A DNA stretch of 38,320 nt from Lachnospiraceae bacterium (GTDB taxonomy: Bacteria > Bacillota > Clostridia > Lachnospirales > Lachnospiraceae): positions 1 to 38,320 of the forward strand of contig JAJQEO010000011.1 of assembly GCA_021201665.1 (NCBI GenBank). Direction: 5' to 3'. The notes under the pieces were generated by a model, which was given only the letters and a program-made list of their open reading frames with translations, did no database searches and was not told where the DNA came from. How positions within the stretch are numbered: the stretch's first letter is position 1; each line of letters begins with the position of its first letter. A program made the position numbers and the translations under genes. Below, in pieces: positions 23,510 through 30,013 of the stretch.

Positions 23510-23836
23510 TTACGGTGCCGGGCAGTTTTCTATCGGAAGTCTCAGATTTTCACTGATTGATTTCATTGTTTCGTGTTTGAGTTTCTTTCTGCGTTGCTTT
23601 CCGATGTGTTCATCAAAAGTGATATCAACATCTTCGGAGAAGCGGTCGATAACGCGAAAGCCTTTTGATAACGAGGTTCCGCCCTTAAATACACAGTTAT
23701 CATAAGTGTTTGACAGATTATGCAAAATCAGTGTTATGTAATAGTCCTTTTCTACAATAGTATTTTCTTTTCCGGTATAGTGGGCGGCGTTGATTATCAG
23801 ATCCTGAAATATTTCCCGATTTTCATGAAGGAACAT
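23510..23836 (-). CDS. AbiEii-type nucleotidyltransferase toxin, C-terminally truncated
   Basis: N-terminal part of an AbiEii/DUF1814-type nucleotidyltransferase, 108 aa versus roughly 250-300 for intact members. The catalytic motif is present as FKGGTSLSKG followed by FSEDVDITF, including the paired acidic residues. After LRLPIEN the family match stops and the frame ends within 4 residues. The rest of the domain, needed for a working fold, is missing, and the break lies near repeat D (23437-23491). It overlaps the antitoxin gene by 14 bp, the usual layout of these pairs. Probably an inactive toxin remnant. Confidence 0.75.
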   Translation of the reverse strand: MFLHENREIFQDLIINAAHYTGKENTIVEKDYYITLILHNLSNTYDNCVFKGGTSLSKGFRVIDRFSEDVDITFDEHIGKQRRKKLKHETMKSISENLRLPIENCPAP

Positions 23837-24458
23837 AGAATTTCACCTCCGTCCAGTAAATTGTACTGAAAACGCTTTTAGGATAATAGCGGATATATTT
23901 GTCTACCATTGTCTTAGAGATTTTGTATACTTTGCAATATTGTGAGAGAATAGATGAGCAGGTATGCATTGGCTCATCTGCGCAACGGTCAAAATTTTTC
24001 AGGCAGTCAAGCAGCTGTAACGTGTTTACATTTTCTTCTGTTACTGGAACGGGAGGTTTTCGCAGAATATATTTGCTTTGCTGAATCATAATTTCACGCA
24101 CAGGTGCAGGGGCGGCATTGCTGCATATTTCTTTTACATACGGTACTTGTGCAGACAGACCGATTCGATTAGCAAACGTATAGCCTGAATAGAAGCCGAT
24201 ACAGTCGCCTGAGGAACGGATATATTTATCATACACAATATTATCTGGTGAAAGAGCAACAGCCGCACCAGTGATGTCTTCTTTTGGGAAATAATAAATC
24301 CCTGGTTCGTATTTTGCGATCAGCCCCTTATTTGCCATATGTGCCAGATGATAACGGATATTACTGGGGGACATTTTTTGAAAACGGATGTCCTTTGCGA
24401 AGATCGGAACATTTTGATTATAGTTGGCTTTAAGATATTCATATAGCCCATCTGCCAT
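23823..24458 (-). CDS. AbiEi/DUF6088-type antitoxin regulator
   Basis: Partner of the AbiEii-like gene, 211 aa from the ATG at 24458 (GGTGG 5 nt upstream); a GTG at 24467 is an alternative. The N-terminus is a winged-helix-like DNA-binding region (IFAKDIRFQKMSPSNIRYHL, then GLIAKYEPGIYYFPKE). The middle part has GFYSGYTFANRIGLSAQVP, typical of transcriptional-regulator antitoxins of this type. Such proteins repress their own operon and counteract the nucleotidyltransferase. It appears intact, although the toxin is truncated. AT-richer composition than neighbouring genes suggests transfer. Confidence 0.8.
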   Translation of the reverse strand: MADGLYEYLKANYNQNVPIFAKDIRFQKMSPSNIRYHLAHMANKGLIAKYEPGIYYFPKEDITGAAVALSPDNIVYDKYIRSSGDCIGFYSGYTFANRIGLSAQVPYVKEICSNAAPAPVREIMIQQSKYILRKPPVPVTEENVNTLQLLDCLKNFDRCADEPMHTCSSILSQYCKVYKISKTMVDKYIRYYPKSVFSTIYWTEVKFYVPS

Positions 24459-24609
24459 ATCATCCACCAGCCCTTCTCAAAAGTATAAATATAATTTACT
24501 GTTTGGAAGGATACCATATTTAAGTTGCCATGTCAAGCTGTATTATTTATCTGGCAGACTTTCTCTCAAAAATTTGTAATGACGAAATAAAATTAATGGT
24601 TTGGCTGCT

Positions 24610-24643
24610 CAGCTTTTGCTTTAATGCGAATAAAGAAAAGCTG
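24610..24643. other. Stem-loop in the gap 24459-24804
   Basis: CAGCTTTT (24610-24617) and CTTTA (24619-24623) pair with TAAAG (24631-24635) and AAAAGCTG (24636-24643), with one bulged G. There is no recognisable gene around it; the plus-strand open frame crossing it also crosses the terminator and is not credible. Confidence 0.5.
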
Positions 24644-24674
24644 ACCGGGACACGTACGATTGAAATAGATGGGA

Positions 24675-24720
24675 AAAAGATCCGGCTGCTTCAATATCTT
24701 TTTGAGCAGCCGGATCTTTT
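24675..24720. terminator. Bidirectional terminator hairpin, copy 1
   Basis: 16-bp perfect stem AAAAGATCCGGCTGCT (24675-24690) / AGCAGCCGGATCTTTT (24705-24720), A-run on one side and T-run on the other. It lies downstream of the minus-strand beta-helix remnant. Bases following it (CTTGCGTGTACATTATCTG) are identical to those after the terminator at 27680-27723. Confidence 0.85.
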
Positions 24721-24804
24721 CTTGCGTGTACATTATCTGTCTTTTGTAGTTTTATATCCGTTCAGGATAAGTGCTTTCGTAACCGCTCAGCACCTTCACA
24801 GTTT

Positions 24805-25489
24805 CTATTCTTCTACATTGACCTTGCCATAATTACTGATGCCGCTGAAGGATACGCCGCTTCCGATGCTGTATTTAAGGAGCTGGTCACGGTGATTGCG
24901 TAGTTATCTTTGACAGAAAGCTTCCCTCCTGTGATCTTGAGCGTTCCGCTTTCCGCGTAAATCGCATTCAGGCCATTTCATTTGTTGCTTTAATCGTACC
25001 GCCTGTCATTTTTACAGTGCCGCCGGAGACGGACAGGGGAACATTCTTCGCTCCGGTCTTGGTAATTGTGCCGCCCTTGATGGTGAGTGTGCCGCCCTCA
25101 TTTATAACAGTGTCTCTGGTTTTCCCGGAGTCTTTCAGGGAAGCACTGCCGCTGATCGTTGCCTTCCCCAGATTTATAAGCAGGGCAGAGTCGGCTTTAC
25201 TGTTCGTGAAGGTGCCTCCGCTGATCGTAAGCGTACCGCCGTCATTGTATAGAAAAGTGGTTGAGACAGCCTTCACACTGCTGACTTTCGCATGCTTAAA
25301 GGTACCGCCCTTGATTACGACTTTCGAACTGTCGCACAGATAGATTCCGCTCAGTGCAGATTTAAACGTGCCGCTTCCCCAGTTCGAAATCACACCGTAA
25401 GTAGAGGTACTCGAAAAGGTTCCGCCGGAAATCGTTACTTTCCCTTTATCGGAAGAAATAATATTTTTTTCCTCCCCGGAGTTATGCAC
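24805..25489 (-). pseudogene. Beta-helix surface-protein C-terminal remnant, copy 1
   Basis: Minus-strand coding remnant of repeated GGTLTIKGGTITK, GGTFTNSK and GGTVKMTGGTIKA motifs, each about 20-25 residues, typical of right-handed parallel beta-helix surface proteins. It ends near the stop at 24805. Compared with copy 2 there is a 5-nt length change near 24970 and a 1-nt deletion near 24872, so the reading frame is broken twice. Its upstream end is cut at the edge of dispersed repeat C (25484). No signal peptide or N-terminal domain is left. Confidence 0.82.
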
Positions 25490-25757
25490 ACGGCCGCGTA
25501 AGGAGTTTTATGGCTTACGCCCACGTCATAAGGGTCTACGCTTCGCTTCGGTCGGCGAATATCCCGCATAAAATGCGGGATGCCACCCGGCGAGGGCTAA
25601 CCGGTCCTGCGTGCCGGTGGCACGCGTTTAGGACGGACCGGAGCGAAGCGGAGATGCCACTGGCACTCAGCGCCCTCCGACTTCGTCGGCAATCCTTATG
25701 ACATTATACGCGGCCGGCGCAGGCGGATAGGGATGAGAGAACTCCCCCCTATCCGAT
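25484..25757. repeat. Structured dispersed repeat, copy C
   Basis: Same edges and blocks as copy A. The conserved hairpin is ATCCCGCAT (25561-25569) / ATGCGGGAT (25573-25581). Long-range pairs are exact: CGGCCGCGTA (25491-25500) with TACGCGGCCG (25707-25716), and GTCATAAGG (25525-25533) with CCTTATGAC (25694-25702). The right-edge hairpin is GGATAGGG (25725-25732) / CCCTATCC (25747-25754). The module 25603-25650 is the reverse complement of copy A 11715-11762 at 46 of 48 positions. It adjoins the broken end of the beta-helix remnant. Confidence 0.85.
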
Positions 25758-25761
25758 TTCT

Positions 25762-25784
25762 GGATTTTATTTTCCATAAAATCC
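25762..25784. other. AT-rich perfect hairpin beside repeat C
   Basis: GGATTTTAT (25762-25770) / ATAAAATCC (25776-25784), then CTTTTTG. It may be a weak terminator. The following bases to 25860 show nothing recognisable. Confidence 0.45.
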
Positions 25785-25860
25785 CTTTTTGAGTTAGTGG
25801 AATTATAACACCAGGGGGGCGCGGTCAAGCAGAAAATGATTTTTTGCTTTGTTCAGGTAC

Positions 25861-25915
25861 TGCCGCTGCCCGGGAAGCTTTTGCCTTGTAAAGACCAGAT
25901 ATTTATGCTATTCTT
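25861..25915 (+). repeat. Dispersed 54-nt repeat D, copy 2, with promoter-like core
   Basis: Second copy of the repeat at 23437-23491. It carries TTGCCT (25881-25886), 17 bp, TATGCT (25904-25909), upstream of the small frame at 26040. Confidence 0.75.
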
Positions 25916-26039
25916 ATGGGGCAGTGGGTGAGAGAATCCGTATTGGAGAAACGTTTGGATCTCTGAATTCGGAATCTCTGCGTTGTGCATTTCCTGATTT
26001 TGGAATATGATGCAAAAGTGGGAGGAGGAAGGAGAAGTA

Positions 26040-26231
26040 ATGTCAGATACAAAAAGAATTACGCGGGAAGATTTTTATGGTGTCGTAGATGCCCATGCTG
26101 CGATGCCGTATTTGAAGCGACAGTTCCGATCACGAGAGAATGTTACCGTGGCAGAAGAACAGGAGCCATGCGGGATGATGGGCTGTTGTATAACTGGTGA
26201 TTGGAACCATTGCTGTTCAGCCTTGCTGTAG
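26040..26231 (+). CDS. Small hypothetical or truncated protein
   Basis: 63 residues (MSDTKRITREDFYGVVDAHA start) with a strong GGAGGAAGGAG site before the ATG and a promoter-like repeat 130 bp upstream. The first 20 residues look like a normal protein start, while the Cys-rich end (CGMMGCCITGDWNHCC) does not match any family I recognise. It could be the 5' fragment of a larger gene lost by deletion. The following gap 26232-26596 has no gene. Confidence 0.35.
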   Translation: MSDTKRITREDFYGVVDAHAAMPYLKRQFRSRENVTVAEEQEPCGMMGCCITGDWNHCCSALL

Positions 26232-26429
26232 AGATCAGGACTGTATCCTGCCGGATAGTCCGATTTTTTCTTCCGGGACGCTTGGCTGGAAAAGCACAAT
26301 TGCTGTTTTGTGAGGAGCAGAACATGGTTTTCAAAGAAAACGAGTATAGGAACACGAAATGATGCAACATAAAACTATCATATAATAAAATACATAAACT
26401 TAATTTATAATATTTTAATGAACAGAAAG

Positions 26430-26458
26430 TTGCAGTATGTGCGCCGCTATGGTAAAAT
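26430..26458 (+). promoter_or_regulatory. SigA-type promoter for the Rpn-family gene
   Basis: TTGCAG (26430-26435), 17-bp spacer, TAAAAT (26453-26458), preceded by a long AT-rich stretch (26350-26420) that may act as an UP element. Distance to the start codon is about 138 nt. Confidence 0.55.
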
Positions 26459-26596
26459 GTCTGCATGGCAGGGAGGCGCGAGATTTTATACTTGTGGTAA
26501 AGGTTGTTTTGTGATAAAGTAAAGGCACCAATAAAAATACAAGAATCTGCCTGCCAGGAAACTGGAAACCGCTAAGACGCATAAGGGGGATTACAA

Positions 26597-27634
26597 ATGC
26601 AGGCAGATTTGAGAAACGCACTGATTGCGGCAGATCATATGACACAGTATGATATCTATGCCAGAGATTTGCTTTCCAGGAAAAGCATTCTGGCGCACAT
26701 ATTGACGGCAACCGTTGAGGAATTCAAGGGCATCCCGCCGAAAGAAGTAGAAGGTTACATCGAAGACACTTATGTAGGAGTAGTTTCGGCAGAGCCGGGA
26801 TTGACGAATGCAACACGTACTACCGCAAACGGAGACCGTGTGAAAGGCTTTAACACCGTTCAGTCCGAGAAACAGGAAGGCACGGCAGTCTTTGACATTG
26901 TGTTTTATGCGAGGACGCCGGATGGACTTTCACAGATTATTATCAATGTTGAGGCTCAGAAGGATGAACCTTCCGCGTACGACATCTTAAACCGTGCGAT
27001 CTTTTACGTAAGCAGGCTGGTGTCGTCACAGAAGGAGCGCGATTTTACCGGTCAGAATTTTAACGATTTAAAGCGTGTATATTCCATCTGGGTCTGCATG
27101 AATATGGAAGAATGTAGTTGGGATTATGTTCATCTCACAGATGATTCCATCCTTGGGAACCACGAATGGAAAGGCAAGCTGGATCTGCTGAATATTGTAC
27201 TTCTGGGAATCCCAAATAAGCTCCCGCGGCGTGGAAAAAAGTATGAGCTGCACCGATTGTTGAGTGCACTGTTTTCAAATCATCTGACGCCATATAAACG
27301 AATAGATATTTTGGAAAATGAGTATTGTATCGCCACAGATTCAGAATTCAGAGAGGAGATGAAAATTATGTGTAATTTAAGTGAAGGAATTTATGAGCGG
27401 GGCTTAGCAGCAGGAGAAGCAAGAGGAAAAGCAGAAGGAAAAGCAGAAGGAAAAGCGGAAGGAAAAGCGGAAGGAAAAGCGGAAGGCGGACTGGAGAAGG
27501 CCAGGGAGGTAGCTTTCAATCTCCGGACTATGGGATTTGATGAAGAGCAGATCGCCAGAGCGATTAATTTTGGTATTGATATTGTGAAAGGCTGGTTTGC
27601 GGAGGAACCCCTGCCCGATCTGCCTGCAGTCTGA
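26597..27634 (+). CDS. Rpn-family recombination-promoting nuclease / PD-(D/E)XK transposase-like protein
   Basis: 345 aa protein of the Rpn/PD-(D/E)XK family, annotated in many genomes as a nuclease-family transposase; characterised E. coli members are DNases that stimulate RecA-independent recombination. Catalytic residues are Asp about 100 (FDIVFYAR) and Glu-x-Gln about 119-121 (NVEAQKDE). The C-terminal portion holds a run of GKAE repeats at about 277-298 coded by a 12-nt tandem, then a helical end. ATG with AAGGGGG 7 nt upstream. It lies between two related beta-helix pseudogene tails and is followed by a terminator. It appears intact; no terminal inverted repeats of a transposon were found. 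Confidence 0.88.
   Translation: MQADLRNALIAADHMTQYDIYARDLLSRKSILAHILTATVEEFKGIPPKEVEGYIEDTYVGVVSAEPGLTNATRTTANGDRVKGFNTVQSEKQEGTAVFDIVFYARTPDGLSQIIINVEAQKDEPSAYDILNRAIFYVSRLVSSQKERDFTGQNFNDLKRVYSIWVCMNMEECSWDYVHLTDDSILGNHEWKGKLDLLNIVLLGIPNKLPRRGKKYELHRLLSALFSNHLTPYKRIDILENEYCIATDSEFREEMKIMCNLSEGIYERGLAAGEARGKAEGKAEGKAEGKAEGKAEGGLEKAREVAFNLRTMGFDEEQIARAINFGIDIVKGWFAEEPLPDLPAV
27425..27484 (+). repeat. 12-nt in-frame tandem repeat, five units
   Basis: GGAAAAGCAGAA/GGAAAAGCGGAA units coding GKAE in the Rpn-family gene. Such tails vary in copy number in this family. Confidence 0.9.
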
Positions 27635-27679
27635 GAACTTTCGGGGAAGTTCGAGAAATTTTCCGTAAACAACCCATAA

Positions 27680-27723
27680 AAAAGTCCGGCCGCCTCAAAA
27701 ACTTTTTGAGTGGCCGGACTTTT
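27680..27723. terminator. Bidirectional terminator hairpin, copy 2
   Basis: AAAAGTCCGGCC (27680-27691) / GGCCGGACTTTT (27712-27723), with inner stem CTCAAAAA / TTTTTGAG. It ends the Rpn-family gene on the plus strand and the beta-helix remnant on the minus strand. Downstream bases match those of copy 1 at 24721 onward. Confidence 0.88.
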
Positions 27724-27816
27724 CTTGCGTGTACATTATCTGCCTTTTGTAGTTTTGTATCTATTCGGGACAATTACATTCTTTATATCCGTAACGGTTT
27801 GGCACCTTCGCAGTTA

Positions 27817-28671
27817 CTATTCTTCTACATTGACCTTGCCATGATTACTGATGCCGCTGAAAGTTACGCCGCTTCCGATGCTGTAAGTAACGGAGCTGGT
27901 CACGGTGATTGCGTAATTATCTTTGACAGAAAGCTTCCCGCCGGTTACCTTGAGAGTTCCGCTGTTCGCGTATATCGCTTCCCATCCGTTTGTTGCCTTA
28001 ATCGTACCGCCGCTTATTTTCACAGTACCGCCATAGACGGACAGCGGAACATTCTCCGATCCGCTCTTGGTAATTGTGCCGCCCTTGATGGTAAGCGTGC
28101 CGCCTTCATTTATAACAGAGTCCCCGGTTTTTCCAGAGGATTTCAGGGAAGCGTTGCCGCTGATGGTTGTTTTTCCAAGATTGTAAAGCAGGGCGCAGCC
28201 GGCTTTGCTGTTCGTGAAGGTGCCTCCGCTGATCGAGAGCGTAGCGCCGTCGTTTAAGATAAAGTCATCCGCAGAAGCCTTTACATCGCCGACCTTTGTA
28301 TGCTTAAAGGTACCGCCTTTGACTTTGACTGTCGCGCTGCCCGCCACGGAAATGCAGCTGGTCGCGGATGTGAAGGTACCAGCTGTGATTGTCGTTACCG
28401 CATTGTCCCACGCGCCGACCATTTGTCCCTTTGTGTTTGAGAAGGTACCGCCTTTGATGGTCATCGTACCGCTCCCTCAGTTCGACAGCATGTTATAAGT
28501 AGAGGCGCCTGTGAAGGTGCCGCCGGTTATGGTCACAGTACCTCGGTGTCAATAATATCCCGATTGCCGCTGGCAGTGAACGTTCCTGCGGTGATTTTCA
28601 TCTTGTCAGAGTTTGAGATGCATGCGCCGTACGTACTGTTTCCCTTTATAGTGCCGAACACCCTGGCATTT
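27817..28671 (-). pseudogene. Beta-helix surface-protein C-terminal remnant, copy 2
   Basis: The last 215 codons (27817-28464) are open and parallel copy 1 closely, ending GISNHGKVNVEE-stop. Upstream the homology continues on the minus strand but is broken by a nonsense codon at 28477-28479, where copy 1 has Trp (SNWGSGT) and this copy has SN-stop-GSGT. A frameshift lies near 28541-28555. The recognisable part stops at about 28671, exactly where the LysR promoter begins. It has the same GGTxTIxGGTF beta-helix repeats. No start codon, signal peptide or anchor remains, so it is a decayed 3' fragment. Confidence 0.82.
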
Positions 28672-28672
28672 C

Positions 28673-28701
28673 TTGACAAATACCCTCCACAGGTATATAA
28701 T
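28673..28701 (+). promoter_or_regulatory. Full-consensus SigA promoter for the LysR gene
   Basis: TTGACA (28673-28678), 17-bp spacer, TATAAT (28696-28701). The 82-nt leader holds a hairpin CCTACTT (28721-28727) / AAGTAGG (28731-28737), then a TCCGGA-(T)n-TCCGG sequence before the start codon, which could limit expression. Confidence 0.85.
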
Positions 28702-28783
28702 ATGCCGGAATCATATAAAACCTACTTAAAAAGTAGGAATTATAAAATCCGGATTTTTTTTCCGGGAGAGTCTGGGTGAAAGC

Positions 28784-29686
28784 ATGACGATATTACAATT
28801 AAAATATGTCCTTGTATTGGCAAATTCCTCAACAATGAAAGAGGCAGCTCATAAGCTGTTTATTTCGCAGCCTGCTCTTTCACTTTCGATGCATGAACTG
28901 GAAAAGGAAATAAATTTTCAGATATTTGAAAAGAGCAATAAGGGGATTTCTCTGACAGAGCGTGGAAATGAGTTTTTATCCTATGCCAAACAGGCGGTAG
29001 GGCAGTATGAACTGGTTGAAAAAAGATATTTGGACAGGCATGAGGACCGGCTCTGCTTTTCCGTTTCCATGCAGCATTACGTGTTTGCAGTTCAGGCATT
29101 TGTAAATGTGATTCGTTTATTGAATGCGGATAAATACGTCTGTTCGGTAAGGGAAACCAAGACGGATGAGGTACTCACCGATGTGAGGGATATGCGAAGT
29201 GAAATTGGCGTTATCTCTTATTCAAAGAGCAATGAGAACATAATGAAAAGGCTGTTTTCAGATTACCAGATTGAGTTTGCGCCGCTGACGGTACGTGAGA
29301 CCTTTGCATACGTCTGGAAAGGACATCCGCTGGCTGACAGGAGTGAAGTATCTCTGGAGGAACTCAGAGAATATCCCTGCGTGAGTTTTGACCAAAGCAG
29401 CAACAATGAGTTTTATCTTACAGAAGAGGCGCTGGGGGATTATGAGTTTGAAAGATTGATAAAATCAAACGACAGAGCGACCTCCTCTGAAATTATGGCG
29501 GAATTAAATGGATACTCCATAGGAACGGGGATTATGACGGAAAGCATAATTTTAATGGATGAATTTATTGCGGTTAAGTTAAAAGAAGAGGATCCTTTAA
29601 CGATCGGATATATTGTGAGGAAAAACCAGGCGCTCAGTGATATGGGGAAGCTTTATATAGAGGAGCTTAAGAAATATAAAGATTAA
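28784..29686 (+). CDS. LysR-family transcriptional regulator
   Basis: 300 aa. The N-terminal winged helix-turn-helix reads LANSSTMKEAAHKLFISQPA and LSLSMHELEKEINFQIFEKS (about 12-51), followed by the linker helix. The C-terminal half is a type 2 periplasmic-binding-like effector domain (FAYVWKGHPLADRSEVSLEE). ATG at 28784 with GGGAGAG upstream. It is in the same orientation as, not divergent from, the operon that follows. The operon most likely contains its targets, since a symmetric site lies just downstream of its stop. Sulfur-responsive LysR regulators often control similar transport operons, but the effector is not readable here. Confidence 0.92.
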   Translation: MTILQLKYVLVLANSSTMKEAAHKLFISQPALSLSMHELEKEINFQIFEKSNKGISLTERGNEFLSYAKQAVGQYELVEKRYLDRHEDRLCFSVSMQHYVFAVQAFVNVIRLLNADKYVCSVRETKTDEVLTDVRDMRSEIGVISYSKSNENIMKRLFSDYQIEFAPLTVRETFAYVWKGHPLADRSEVSLEELREYPCVSFDQSSNNEFYLTEEALGDYEFERLIKSNDRATSSEIMAELNGYSIGTGIMTESIILMDEFIAVKLKEEDPLTIGYIVRKNQALSDMGKLYIEELKKYKD

Positions 29687-29724
29687 GACGGACTTATCGT
29701 TGACGATAAATAACAGGTATTTTT

Positions 29725-29740
29725 CAAATTCCGAAATTTG
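29725..29740. promoter_or_regulatory. Candidate LysR operator upstream of the transport operon
   Basis: CAAATT (29725-29730), CCGA, AATTTG (29735-29740): a symmetric T-N(n)-A type site, with a weak promoter (TTGATT 29748-29753, 17 bp, TATTAA 29771-29776) directly downstream. The call rests on symmetry and position only. Confidence 0.4.
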
Positions 29741-29812
29741 TGATATTTTGATTTTATAAACTACTAATCCTATTAAATTAATGGGAAAATAGATTTGGAA
29801 GGAGAAAATGGA

Positions 29813-29938
29813 GTGGCAATAGCATATGTGTCATTACAGAGACAATTCGCTGCCTGCCTGCGTGGGTTGCGATGTCTTTTCCCCCTGAGGAGTAAGAGTC
29901 CGGCTTTGGGGGGGCTGATGCAATCAGGACGAAAATGA
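29813..29938 (+). CDS. Possible Cys-containing leader peptide
   Basis: 41-codon frame starting GTG at 29813, with GGAAGGAG ending 8 nt upstream (optimal). It starts MAIAYVSLQRQFAACLRGLR and continues CLFPL. Two cysteines lie close together (residues 15 and 21). A C5/G7 pairing (29881-29885 with about 29907-29913) falls in its second half. It lies in the 29687-30013 gap between the LysR gene and the thioredoxin-like gene. It may act as a translation-sensing leader; an alternative is that the frame is chance. No riboswitch consensus was recognised in the gap. Confidence 0.35.
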   Translation: MAIAYVSLQRQFAACLRGLRCLFPLRSKSPALGGLMQSGRK

Positions 29939-30013
29939 ATTTGAAATATCAGGCGGAGAAAATGGAAATTTTGAGTTCCAGAGACCGCTCTGACACAAAA
30001 TTGGAGGAGTACG

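Noticed and set aside
24530..24832. Plus-strand open frame of 100 codons
   Set aside because: It runs through two hairpins including a bidirectional terminator and into the pseudogene tail; no ribosome site.
25510..25701. Short open frame in repeat C (ASLRSANIPH, DATRRGL)
   Set aside because: The same peptide arises from copy A; it is translation of the structured repeat, not a conserved protein with a ribosome site.
29687..30013. SAM, TPP, cobalamin riboswitch or T-box leader
   Set aside because: None of the conserved core motifs was seen in the gap.
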